From: JAOPZW01 sp963788935
GTDB taxonomy: Bacteria > Actinomycetota > Thermoleophilia > Solirubrobacterales > Solirubrobacteraceae
Length of the DNA: 64,000 nt
Assembly (NCBI GenBank): GCA_963788935.1
Contig: CAWBIM010000016.1
Span: 1 to 64,000 of the forward strand
Direction: 5' to 3'
Notes under the pieces: generated by a model
Told to the model about the DNA's origin: nothing
Seen by the model: the letters and a program-made list of their open reading frames with translations, nothing else
Database searches by the model: none
Shown: positions 53,605-62,439 of the stretch, piece by piece
How the letters are laid out: every line of letters begins with the position of its first letter
Numbering within the stretch: the stretch's first letter is position 1
Position numbers and translations under genes: made by a program

Positions 53605-54282
53605 GTGAGCTCCACCGATGTCCGCAACCAGCAGGCGACCGACGGCCCCGGCGCCGCCCACGTCGACACGAAGCTCGAGGTCGTGGTCATCCCGGTCTCG
53701 GACATCGAGCGCTCGAAGGCGTTCTACGGGCGGCTCGGGTGGCGGCTCGATGCCGACTTCGCCTTCGACAACGGCTTCCGGATCGTCCAGTACACGCCGC
53801 CCGGCTCGCCGTGCTCGGTGCAGTTCGGGACGAGCATGACGCAGGCCGCGCCGGGCACGGCGCAGAACATGTACCTCGTCGTCGCCGACATCGACGCCGC
53901 GCGGGCCGATCTCGCGGCGAACGGGGCGGAGGTGAGCGAGACCTTCCACGCCGCCGAGCCCGGGGCCCAGTTCAACGCCGATCCCGGCGGTCACGTGGCG
54001 GGAGCCGCGCCCGACCGGGCGACGTACGGCTCCTTCGCGTCGTTCAGCGACCCGGACGGCAACGTCTGGCTGCTGCAGGAGATCACGACCCGGCTGCCGG
54101 GGCGGGTGGACGCCGACGCGACCTCGTTCGCGACCGTCGCGGACCTGGCCGGCGCCATGCGCCGCGCGTCCGTCGCCCACGGCGTGCACGAGAGCCGCAC
54201 CGGCGAGGCCGACGAGAACTGGCCCGACTGGTACGCCGCCTACATGGCCGCCGAGCAGGCGGGGACCGAGCTCCCGACCTGA
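53605..54282 (+). CDS. VOC-family protein, paralogue of the one at 37417
   Basis: A 225-residue protein; GTG 53605 is chosen because AAGGAGG ends five bases upstream. The single VOC module reads LEVVVIPVSDIERSKAFYGRLGWRLDADF, VQYTPPGSPCSVQFGTSM, YLVVADIDAARADLAANGAEVSE and FASFSDPDGNVWLLQEITTRLPGRV. The tail ending in WPDWYAAYMAAEQAG is shared with the protein at 37417-38115, so the two form a lineage-specific subfamily with a tail of about 60 residues. Function unknown. Confidence 0.85.
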   Translation: MSSTDVRNQQATDGPGAAHVDTKLEVVVIPVSDIERSKAFYGRLGWRLDADFAFDNGFRIVQYTPPGSPCSVQFGTSMTQAAPGTAQNMYLVVADIDAARADLAANGAEVSETFHAAEPGAQFNADPGGHVAGAAPDRATYGSFASFSDPDGNVWLLQEITTRLPGRVDADATSFATVADLAGAMRRASVAHGVHESRTGEADENWPDWYAAYMAAEQAGTELPT

Positions 54283-54294
54283 CCGCCCGAGCCG

Positions 54295-54324
54295 CCGCGC
54301 CCCCGGTCAGCCCTCTGGGCGCGG
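54295..54324. terminator. bidirectional terminator between convergent genes
   Basis: CCGCGCCC (54295-54302) pairs perfectly with GGGCGCGG (54317-54324) over a 14-base loop, and GC-rich flanks can extend it. It overlaps the end of the minus-strand NTF2-like gene and follows the VOC stop by 13 bases. Confidence 0.45.
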
Positions 54325-55153
54325 GGGCAGCGGCGGGTCGACGTCGTCGTACACGCGCACGCGCCGCGAGCCGGCCGTGCTCGCCGCGGACGTGGACGGC
54401 GAGCCCGGCCTGGGGCGCGAGCGCCGTCCGCCCCCAGGCGACGACGTTGTACTCGAGCGCGCACGCCACCCCGTCGTCGACGGTCGCGCAGCGCTCGAGC
54501 GCGATCCCGCCGCCGTTCGCGAACAGCCGCTCGTGCAGGGCCCGGAGCGCGGCGGTGCCGCGGTGCGTGTGCCCCTCGCCCGCCGGCTCGCGGAGATAGC
54601 CGTCGGGCTCGAAGGCGGCGACCGCCGCCTCCACGTCGCCGGCGGCGAGGGCGCGCCCGTAGTCGCCGACGACGTCCGCGGCGCCGGCCAGCTCGTCGGG
54701 CTGCAGCAGCGGCGGGCGGACCGCGTGCCGGCCGCTCAGCAGCCGGGGGCTGTAGTAGACCCGCTGCTCGGTGATGCGGCCGTGGGCGTCGTGATCGCTG
54801 GCGATCGCCATGGGAACCGCGACACGCCCCGCGTCGCCGTCGGCGTGCAGGACGAGCTCCTCGACCCCGCGGCCCGGGGTGATGAGGAAGCCGACCTGCT
54901 CGGTGGTCGCGTCGTGCTCGGCCATCCAGTCGCCGAGCGTGACGGCGAAGCGCTCGAACGCGGCGACGCCCGTGATGCGCCCGCGCACCGGATGGTGGAC
55001 CTGGGGCACGCCGGAGAACGACTCGACGAGCGCGCCGATCTCCCCGGTCCTCAGGCCGTCGAAGAACGGGACGAGCGAGAGGCGGCGCAGGCGCTCGTCC
55101 TCCCACACGCGCGCCAGGGCGGGGGCGGTGAAGAGCTCAGGCGTCCAGGGCAC
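54307..55153 (-). pseudogene. tandem NTF2/SnoaL-like domain protein, frameshifted near its end
   Basis: From GTG 55153 (VPWTPELFTAPALARVW). Two SnoaL-like modules can be seen: residues about 20-125 (GLRTGEIGALVESFSGVPQVHHPVRGRITGVAAFERFAVTLGDWM) and about 150-270 (VVGDYGRALAAGDVEAAVAAFEPDGYLREPAGEGHTHRGTAALRALHERL, then CALEYNVVAWG). A one-base slip near 54365 displaces the last 20 residues (VYDDVDPPLPPRPEG). Proteins of this type are small-molecule-binding or isomerase-like; no specific role can be given. Confidence 0.7.
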
Positions 55154-55185
55154 CGCCGAGACCCTACGCCCCGCGGTCGCTCGAC

Positions 55186-57054
55186 CTACAGGCCCGCCGC
55201 GTAGGAGAGGTCCGGGTCCGTCGTGGCTCGCGCGGCGCGCAGCGCGAGGGGCGCGGCGGTGGAGGTCATCACCGTCGTGGCGCTCTGGGTGACCGATGGC
55301 GTCCCGCTCATGCCGTCGCTGGAGCTGCCGATCGCCGTCGGGACCAGCGCGAAGAGGTTGTGGCTGAGCGTGACGGCGGCCTGCAGGCCGCTGAACAGCA
55401 GCACGCCGGCGCTGCGGTTGACGGTCGTGAGGCTGCCGCCGAGGTCGCGGACACGGCCGCCGACGACGTTGTCCTGCAGCAGGATCGTTCCGCGGGCACA
55501 GCCCGCGCTCGCGCCCGCGCGGCACTCGAGCAGGAACCCCTGCTCGCTCGCCTCGACCACGTTGCCGCGCAGGATCGTCGTCGCGTCGACGTGCCACACG
55601 CGGATCGGCGAGCGCGCGTAGTACACGACCTTCGCCGCGCCGCGCGTGCCGTACACGGGGCGGAACACGTTGAACTCGGCGACCAGCGTCCCGCGGTCCG
55701 GGCCGACCGGGAGGCCGTTGTGGTCGTAGGGCCCGTTGTGCGGGACGTTCTGGCCGAAGAACAGGGCGGTGAGGTTGAAGCCCTCGAAGGTGTTGTAGCC
55801 GGCGTACGCGTCGAGGTTGCCCTCCTTGAAGGAGAGCGCCTGGTTGAAGATCCCGGAGAAGTAGTTGTGCTCGACGCGCGGGTTGATCGCGCCGTAGGCG
55901 TTCACGCCGTAGTCCATCTGCGCGTCGCCGATGGACTGGCTCGTGAGCGTCGCCGTCGGGTCGTCGGCCAGGTACGGATCGAGGAGCTCGTTGCAGCGGA
56001 CCTCGCTGTTGCGGGTGTCCCAGAGCTGGACCCCGGCCCCGTAGCTGCTGATGATCCGGTTGCCCTGGACGAGCGTGTTCGTCGCGTCGTCGACGGCGAT
56101 CGCCGTGTCGTAGTAGCGGATCTCGAGGCCCTCGACCGCGACGCCGTCGCCGCGCACCGCGATCGCCGTCCCGGTCGGGGTGCCGACGCTCGTGTCGTTC
56201 GCCGTGCGGGGCGTCGCGTTGCCCACGAGGACGGCGCCGAACGGGTGCTGCGCGCGGAGGCGGATCGCCTTGGTGATCGTGGCCTGGACGCGGGTGTAGG
56301 TGCCGTCGGTGAGCTCGACGGTGTCGCCGGGGGAGGCCGCGTTGACGGCCGCCTGGAGCGACTGCCCGGGGCTCACGGCGATCGTGCGGCCGGTGCCGGT
56401 CCACGCGCCGGCCGTCGCGGTGCAGTAGCCGGGCGTCGACGGCGGCAGGGACGAGGTCCAGGTCGGGCCCTGGCCGGCCGGCGCCGGGGTCGTCGCCGGC
56501 TTCGACGTCTTCGGCTTCGCCGTCGTGCTCGAGGCCTTGCCGGGCGTGACGACGAGCCGCGGCGAATGGGCGGCGTCCTGCGCCCGGAAGCGGATGCGCG
56601 CGCGGCCGGCGGTGGTGACCTGGAGGCAGGTCGTAGCGCCCGTGCGCTGCGCGCCGGCGGGGAGGCGGAAGCTGTTCCAGCCCTTGGTGATCTTGGCCTT
56701 CGTGACGAGGGCCTTGCCGGTTCGCGGGCGATTTCGGGCGGTCACGGTCGCCGCGTTCCAGGCGCAGCCGGACGCGCGGATCGTCACCCGCTGGCGGGCG
56801 GGCGTGATGGCGTAGAGGCGCAGCGTCGACATGCGCGTCCCGGCGGGGACGGTGAAGCGCAGCAGCGCGCGGCGGACCGGCGAGCCGTCGACGCTGACCG
56901 ATGCGGCGTCGGCGAAGTTGACCGACGGCCGGGCGACGTCGACGTAGGTCGCGGCGCGGGGAGTGAGGGTCCGGGCGTCGGCGGGCGCCGCGATCGTGGC
57001 GATCGCGCCCAGCGCCGCGAGGGTCGCGGCCGCGCGCCTGCGGACGGGGGGCAT
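55186..57054 (-). CDS. secreted right-handed parallel beta-helix protein with N-terminal DNRLRE-like domain
   Basis: A 622-residue protein. Residues 1-27 are a signal peptide (RRRAAATLAALGAIATIAAPADA). Residues about 30-170 resemble a DNRLRE carbohydrate-binding-like domain (TYVDVARPSVNFADAASVSVDGSPVRRALLRFTVP). A Thr/Pro/Lys linker follows, and then a beta-helix of parallel coils (SLQAAVNAASPGDTVELTDGTYTRV, VEGLEIRYYDTAIAVDDATNTLVQGNRIISSYGAGVQLWDTRNSEVRCN). It is probably exported and binds or cleaves a polysaccharide; no catalytic triad could be assigned. Confidence 0.85.
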   Translation of the reverse strand: MPPVRRRAAATLAALGAIATIAAPADARTLTPRAATYVDVARPSVNFADAASVSVDGSPVRRALLRFTVPAGTRMSTLRLYAITPARQRVTIRASGCAWNAATVTARNRPRTGKALVTKAKITKGWNSFRLPAGAQRTGATTCLQVTTAGRARIRFRAQDAAHSPRLVVTPGKASSTTAKPKTSKPATTPAPAGQGPTWTSSLPPSTPGYCTATAGAWTGTGRTIAVSPGQSLQAAVNAASPGDTVELTDGTYTRVQATITKAIRLRAQHPFGAVLVGNATPRTANDTSVGTPTGTAIAVRGDGVAVEGLEIRYYDTAIAVDDATNTLVQGNRIISSYGAGVQLWDTRNSEVRCNELLDPYLADDPTATLTSQSIGDAQMDYGVNAYGAINPRVEHNYFSGIFNQALSFKEGNLDAYAGYNTFEGFNLTALFFGQNVPHNGPYDHNGLPVGPDRGTLVAEFNVFRPVYGTRGAAKVVYYARSPIRVWHVDATTILRGNVVEASEQGFLLECRAGASAGCARGTILLQDNVVGGRVRDLGGSLTTVNRSAGVLLFSGLQAAVTLSHNLFALVPTAIGSSSDGMSGTPSVTQSATTVMTSTAAPLALRAARATTDPDLSYAAGL

Positions 57055-57146
57055 GGCCCGGACATCGGCGCCGTGGGCGACGGCGCGGAGACGACGGCGC
57101 CCGGGATCGACGGATGGACGGTGCGGCGCTCTATCGTCCGCCGGCG

Positions 57147-59099
57147 ATGACGGCCTTCCCGCACCTCTACGCGCCGCTCGAGTTGCGCGGGCAGGTGCTG
57201 CGCAACCGGATCGTCTCGACGCCGCACGCCACCGGCTGGGGGCGTGACGGCCTGATCGATCCGCGCGAGGTGGACTACCACGTGCGCAAGGCGGCCGGCG
57301 GATGCGCGCTCGTCATGACGTTCGGCTCGGCGTCGGTGGACCCGGCGACGGCGGCGTCGTACGGGTCGATCTCGCTCTGGGACGAGCGCAACGAGCCGGC
57401 GCTCCGCGCGCTGGCCGACGGCGTGCACCGCCACGGCGCGCGCTGCATGTCCCAGATGACGCACATGGGGCGGCGCGGGACGTCGACGATCTCGGGGATC
57501 CCGCTGCGCGCTCCGTCCGACCTCCCGGAGGGCGTCCACCTCGAGGTGCCGGTCCCGCTGCGCGCGTCCGAGATCCCGGCGATCGTGACGCGCTTCGCCG
57601 AGGCGGCGGCGCGTCTGGAGCGCTGCGGCTGGGACGGGTGCGAGGTGACGTCGTTCGGGGGCCACCTGATCGAGCAGTTCTTCGACCCCGGGGTCAACAC
57701 GCGCACGGACGAGTACGGCGGCAGTCTCGAGAACCGGACCCGTCTCGGGCGCGAGGTGCTGGCGGCGGTGCGCGCCGCGGTCTCGGACGACTTCGTCGTG
57801 GGGTTCCGGATGGCGGTCGACCAGTGCCTGACCGGCGGCCTGGGCCCCGACGAGCTCATCGCGGTCGCGCGCAGCCTCGCGGCGGGCGAGGCGATCGACC
57901 TGTTCAGCGTGAGCGGCGGCACGGGCGCGACGCGGCTGTCGACCGCGTACTTCGTGCCCGGCGACGAGCTCCCGGAGGGCGTCTACAACGAGCGCGCGCG
58001 GCGCTTCCGCGCGGCCGTCGGCGTCCCGGTCCTCGTGGCCGGCCGCAACGTCGAGCCCGCGATGGCGGACGCCTGCGTCGCGAGCGGGGTCGACCTCGTG
58101 GCGATGACGCGCGCGATCATCGCCGACCCCGACCTGCCCGCGAAGGCGCGCGCCGGCCGGGCCGCGCGGCCGTGCATCGGCCTGAACGAGGGCTGCATCG
58201 GCCGCCTGTACACCGACCGGCCGATGTGGTGCTCGGTGAACCCGGGCATCCGCGACCCGGACCTCGCCGCGCCGGCCCAGGCCGCGACCCCGGGCCGGGT
58301 CGTCGTCGTCGGTGGCGGGGTGGCGGGGCTCGAGGCCGCCCGCGGCGCGGCGCTGCGCGGCCACGACGTCGTCCTCTTCGAGCGCCGCCCGCACCTGGGC
58401 GGACGGGCGCGCCTCGCGGCCGCGAGGCGTGGCCGGGAGCGCTGGGTGCGGTACGTCGACTGGCTGCGCGACGAGGCGCAAGGCGCCGGGGCCGAGCTGC
58501 GCCACGGCGTCGCGGCGACGGCGGAGGCCGTGCTCGCCGAGGCGCCCGACGCCGTGGTCGTCGCGACGGGGTCGGAGCTCCGGTCCTCGGCGGCGCCTCC
58601 CGGGCCGGTGCCGGCGATCGACGTCGACGCGCTGCTCGAGCGTGGCACCGGCGCGGCCGCGTCGCGGTCGGCGCTCGTGCTCGACGACGACGGCGGCCTC
58701 CTCGCGCCGACGGCCGCGGAGCGCCTCGTCGACGAGGGCTTCACCGTCGAGATCGTCACCACGCACCCGGCCGTCGGCGCGGAGATCGATGCGACCCAGC
58801 AGCCGTTCGTGTACCGCCGCCTCGCGCTCGCCGGGGTCGTGATGACGCCGCACCTGCGCGGGCTGTCGAGCGATGCGCGCGGCGTCACGCTGCGCCACCT
58901 CTACACCGAGCGCGACGAGCGGCGCGAGGGCGTGGGCCTCGTGGTCATGGCCGGCCACCGCCGCGCCGTCGCCGGTCTGCGCGACGAGTTGACCGCGCTG
59001 CGGCCCGACCTGCGGGTCGTGGTGGCCGGCGACGCCCTCGCCCCGCGCACGCTGCTCGACGCGGTCGCCGAGGGGGCGCGCGCCGGCGCCGAGGTGTGA
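57147..59099 (+). CDS. Old Yellow Enzyme-family NADH:flavin oxidoreductase with C-terminal FAD/NAD domain
   Basis: A 650-residue protein from ATG 57147. Residues 1-330 are an FMN TIM barrel (HLYAPLELRGQVLRNRIVSTPHATGWG, QMTHMGRRG, GCEVTSFGGHLIEQFFDPGVNTRTDEYGGSLENRTR). After it comes an iron-sulfur segment, then an FAD/NAD domain (RVVVVGGGVAGLEAARGAALRGHDVVLFE). This is the architecture of 2,4-dienoyl-CoA reductase and trimethylamine dehydrogenase. The cluster segment reads PCIGLNEGC with a last cysteine in MWCSVNP; the second of the four usual cysteines is a leucine. Substrate unknown. Confidence 0.88.
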   Translation: MTAFPHLYAPLELRGQVLRNRIVSTPHATGWGRDGLIDPREVDYHVRKAAGGCALVMTFGSASVDPATAASYGSISLWDERNEPALRALADGVHRHGARCMSQMTHMGRRGTSTISGIPLRAPSDLPEGVHLEVPVPLRASEIPAIVTRFAEAAARLERCGWDGCEVTSFGGHLIEQFFDPGVNTRTDEYGGSLENRTRLGREVLAAVRAAVSDDFVVGFRMAVDQCLTGGLGPDELIAVARSLAAGEAIDLFSVSGGTGATRLSTAYFVPGDELPEGVYNERARRFRAAVGVPVLVAGRNVEPAMADACVASGVDLVAMTRAIIADPDLPAKARAGRAARPCIGLNEGCIGRLYTDRPMWCSVNPGIRDPDLAAPAQAATPGRVVVVGGGVAGLEAARGAALRGHDVVLFERRPHLGGRARLAAARRGRERWVRYVDWLRDEAQGAGAELRHGVAATAEAVLAEAPDAVVVATGSELRSSAAPPGPVPAIDVDALLERGTGAAASRSALVLDDDGGLLAPTAAERLVDEGFTVEIVTTHPAVGAEIDATQQPFVYRRLALAGVVMTPHLRGLSSDARGVTLRHLYTERDERREGVGLVVMAGHRRAVAGLRDELTALRPDLRVVVAGDALAPRTLLDAVAEGARAGAEV

Positions 59100-59129
59100 T
59101 CCCGGGCTCGCAAGGGGTCCGCACAGGCC

Positions 59130-59147
59130 TATTAGGGTCACCGAATA
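59130..59147. promoter_or_regulatory. DtxR/IdeR-like iron-box palindrome before the siderophore-interacting protein
   Basis: The 18 bases TATTAGGGTCACCGAATA are a palindrome with one mismatched pair outside the centre: TATT-x-GG-xxxx-CC-x-AATA. The layout resembles IdeR/DtxR boxes (TTAGG...CCTAA). It lies 13 bases before an ATG at 59160 and 68 bases before ATG 59215. Confidence 0.45.
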
Positions 59148-59214
59148 CACTCGAACGCGATGGCCGACACCGACACCGACACCGCTCCCGCCCCGGCGCG
59201 CCGCACAGCGCCGC

Positions 59215-60021
59215 ATGATCCAGACCCGCGTCGAGGAGGTCCGCCGCCTCACGCCGCACCTCATCCGCGTCGTCGTCGGCGGCGACGACCTCGAGAGCTT
59301 CGGCGCCGGCGAGTTCACCGACCACTACGTCAAGCTCCAGCTGCCGCCGCCCGGCGCGCCGTACTCGGCGCCGTTCGACCCCGAGGACGTCAAGGCGCAC
59401 CACCCGAAGGAGCACTGGCCGCGCGTGCGCACCTACACGGTGCAGGACTACGACGCCGAGCGCCGGCGCCTGACGATCGACTTCGTCCATCACGGCGACA
59501 CCGGCGTCGCCGGGCCGTGGGCGGCGAACGCCCAGCCCGGCGACGGCCTGCAGCTCATGGGCCCGGGCGGCGCGTACACGCCCGACCCGGACGCCGACTG
59601 GCACCTCATGGTCGGCGACGAGGCGGTCCTCCCGGCGATCTCGGCGTCGCTTGCGCGGATCCCGGCGGGCGTGCCCGTCCACGTGCTCGTCGAGGTCGAC
59701 GGGCCCGACGACGAGGTCGCGCTCGAGACCCCGGGCGACCTGCGCCTGACCTGGCTGCACCGTCGCGCCGACGACGAGGACCTGCTCGCCCGGGCCGTCC
59801 GCGAGCTCGCCTTCCCCGACGGCACGGTCCACGCGTTCGTCCACGGCGAGGCCGCGACCGTCCGCGCCGTGCGCCGCCACCTGCTGGTCGACCGCGGCGT
59901 CCCGCGCGAGGCGCTGTCGATCTCCGGCTACTGGAAGCGCGAGCGGACCGAGGAGGGCTGGCGCGAGGACAAGGCCGAGTGGAACCGCCTGGTCGAGGAG
60001 GACGCCGCGGCCACGGCGTGA
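59215..60021 (+). CDS. siderophore-interacting protein (ferric-siderophore reductase family)
   Basis: A 268-residue protein. The N-terminal FAD-binding beta barrel has RTYTVQDYDAERRRLTIDFVHHGDTGVAGPWAANAQPGDGL, the typical RxYT flavin motif and phosphate loop. The C-terminal NAD-binding half has WHLMVGDEAVLPAISASLARIP and FVHGEAATVRAVRRHLL, ending in SGYWKRERTEEGWREDKAEWN. It reduces ferric siderophores in the cytoplasm. ATG 59160 opens a short leader (MADTDTDTAPAPARRTA) in another frame; family members often begin this way, so an indel near 59200 may hide the true start. An iron-box-like palindrome precedes it. Confidence 0.87.
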   Translation: MIQTRVEEVRRLTPHLIRVVVGGDDLESFGAGEFTDHYVKLQLPPPGAPYSAPFDPEDVKAHHPKEHWPRVRTYTVQDYDAERRRLTIDFVHHGDTGVAGPWAANAQPGDGLQLMGPGGAYTPDPDADWHLMVGDEAVLPAISASLARIPAGVPVHVLVEVDGPDDEVALETPGDLRLTWLHRRADDEDLLARAVRELAFPDGTVHAFVHGEAATVRAVRRHLLVDRGVPREALSISGYWKRERTEEGWREDKAEWNRLVEEDAAATA

Positions 60022-60102
60022 TCGCCCCGGAGATGTCCGGGGCGGGACACCCGCGGCGACGGCGCGCCGCACGCGCCGCCGTCCATGGCCCATCATCGGC
60101 GG

Positions 60103-60823
60103 ATGGCCGTGGCCGCCACCGTGCTCGAGGCGGACGCGCTGAGCCGCAGCTACGGCCGGCTCGTCGCGCTGCGCGAGCTCAGCCTCACGATCGCCGCGGG
60201 CGAGTGCGTGGCCCTGATCGGGGCCAACGGCAGCGGCAAGTCGACGGCCGTCCGGATGATCGCCGGGCTGCTCGAGCCGACCGGCGGGAGCGTGCGCGTC
60301 GCCGGGCGCCGACCCGCACCAGGAGCCCGGGGCGGAGGCGGCCCGCGCCGCGCTCGCGCTCGTCCCCGACACGCCGGTCCTCTACGACGACCTCACCGTC
60401 CGCCAGCACCTCGAGCTCGTCGGGCTCGCCCACGGGGTCGACGACGCCGGCCTCGACGCGCGGATCGAGGACCTCCTCGAGCGGCTCGGGCTCGCCGCGC
60501 GGGCGGACTTCATGCCGCGCGAGCTCTCGCGCGGGATGCGCCAGAAGGCCCAGCTCGCGTGCGCGCTCGTCCGCCCGGCGGAGCTGCTCGTCCTCGACGA
60601 GCCCGTCGTCGGGCTCGACCCGCCCTCGCAGGCGCTGCTCGGCGAGCTCCTGCGCGCGGCCAAGGGCGCCGGGACGGCCGTGCTGCTCACGACCCATCAG
60701 CTGCTGTTCGCCGACGGCCTCGCCGACCGCGCCGTGATGCTCGAGGAGGGCGAGGTCGCCGACGCCGGGTCGTGGGCCGAGGTGCGCGAGCGGGCCGAGG
60801 CCCGCGGGTGGATCTCCTCCTGA
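60103..60823 (+). pseudogene. ABC transporter ATP-binding protein, frameshifted once
   Basis: ATG 60103. The Walker A motif is in VALIGANGSGKSTAVRMIAGLLEPTGG. An extra base near 60310 shifts the frame; after it LALVPDTPVLYDDLTVRQHLELV, the signature LSRGMRQKAQLACAL and Walker B LLVLDEPVVGLDPPSQALL follow, with the H-loop in LLTTHQLLFADGLADRAV. Total length is about 240 residues, normal for an export-type ATPase. It overlaps the permease gene start at 60808. Confidence 0.85.
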
Positions 60824-62437
60824 CCGCCGCGACGCTCGATTCGGCCGGGCGCCTGCGCGCCGTGCGCGCCTGGTGGGGCGCGGTCCGCCCGGGGCCGTCG
60901 CTCGGCCGCCGGCTCGACCTGCTCTACACGATCGTGCTGAGCGCCGGGATCCTCGGGGCGCTCGCCTACGGGACGGCAAGCTCCGCGCTGGCCCAGGTCG
61001 TCGGGCCGGCCTGGCTCGCGCACGTCGGCCCGGCGCTGGCGCTCGTGGCCGTCCTGCTGACCGCGCGCTGGGGCGGCTACCAGGGCCCGGTCGTGTTCTC
61101 GGTCGCCGACGTCACGCACCTGCTCGGCGCGCCGCTGCCCCGTCGCGGGCTGGCGGCCGGGCGGCTGGCGCGTGCGCTCGCGGCGGGGGCGGGGGCAGGC
61201 GCGCTGGCCGCGGGCGCGCTGGTCGTCGGCCTCGCGGGCGAGGGCCGCGGGATCGCGGTCGGTCGGGCCGCGGGGCTCGTCGCCGGCGTGGCCGAGCTCG
61301 GCGTCCTCGGTGTCGCGGCGGCCTGGGCCGTCGAGTGCTCCGCGCGCTGGGACCGGCTCACCCGCCGGGCGATCTGGCCCGCCGTCGCCGTCGCGGCCGG
61401 CCTCTGGGCGCTGTCCGGCGCGGGGGCGGGCGGCCGCGCGGTCGCGCTGTGGGGCGGGCCGTGGGGCTGGGCGCTGCAGCCGGGGACGACCCAGCCGGGC
61501 GCCGCTTGGGCCGCGGCGCTCGTGCTGCTGACGCGTCCTGACGGCCGCGGCCGCCGCGCTCGCGCTGCGCGGCGCCGGGAACGGCCACGCCGAGCGCCAC
61601 CTGAGCCGGGCCGAGGCGCGGGCGAACGCGCTCGCCTCGCTGATGAGCTTCGACGCCCGCACGGCCCGACTCGCGCTGGAGACCGCGGGCGCCGGCGGCG
61701 CCACGCGGGGCGGCCGCGGGCTGCGCCGCCTGCGACGGGCGGTCGCCGCGCGGGGCCGGCGGACCGGGGCGACCTGGGCGGCGATCGTCTGGCGCGACGC
61801 GGTGGCGGTCCTGCGGACACCAGGGCGCGCGGCCGAGGGCGCGGTCCTCGCCGCGGGCGGGGTCGCCCTCGCCGTCACGAACGGCGACCGCGTGCTGACG
61901 GCCGCCGCCGCGATGGCGCTCGTCTACGCGGGCGCCGCGCGCCTGCTCTGGCCGCTGCGGGCCGAGCTCGACCGCCCCGCGCGCGCCCGGATCCTGCTGC
62001 GCCCGCGGCTCGGCCGGATCGTGGCGGCGCACCTCGTCGTCCCGGTCGTCCTCGTCGTCGTCGCGGCCGCGATCGGCGCGCTGGGGGCCGCGGCCGCCGG
62101 CGGCCTGCCGTCCCGCCGGGGCGCCGTCGCCGCGCTCGCCGCCGTCGTGGTCACGCCGGTCGTGACGTTCTGCGCCGCGATGTCGGCGCGCCGCGGCGGC
62201 CGGCTGTCCGAGAGCGTGTTCGCGACCGCCGTCGGGACCGACCCGTCCGGCGGCGGCTTTCTCGTGCTCGGCTGGCTCGCCCTCTGGCCGGGGCTGGGCG
62301 CCGCGCTCGGGGCCGTGCCCGTGATCGCGGCGGTCAAGGCCACGAGCGGCGACGCGGTGGTCCTCGTGCTGGCGGTCGAGGTCGCCGCCGCGGCCGCCCT
62401 CCTCGGCACGCTGCGCGACGACCCGCCCGACGCCTGA
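60808..62437 (+). pseudogene. ABC-2-like multi-helix permease, frameshifted once
   Basis: A GTG at 60808, overlapping the end of the ATPase gene, opens a protein of about 540 residues with many hydrophobic segments: LLYTIVLSAGILGALAYGTA, VGPALALVAVLLTARWGGY, AAGLVAGVAELGVLGVAAAW. A slip near 61535 separates the halves; the second has MALVYAGAARLLWPL, HLVVPVVLVVVAAAIGALGAAAA and VLGWLALWPGLGAALGAVPVIAAV. The layout matches large Ala-rich exporter permeases paired with a single ATPase. Substrate unknown. It converges with the ligase gene, two bases between stops. Confidence 0.72.
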
Positions 62438-62439
62438 GC

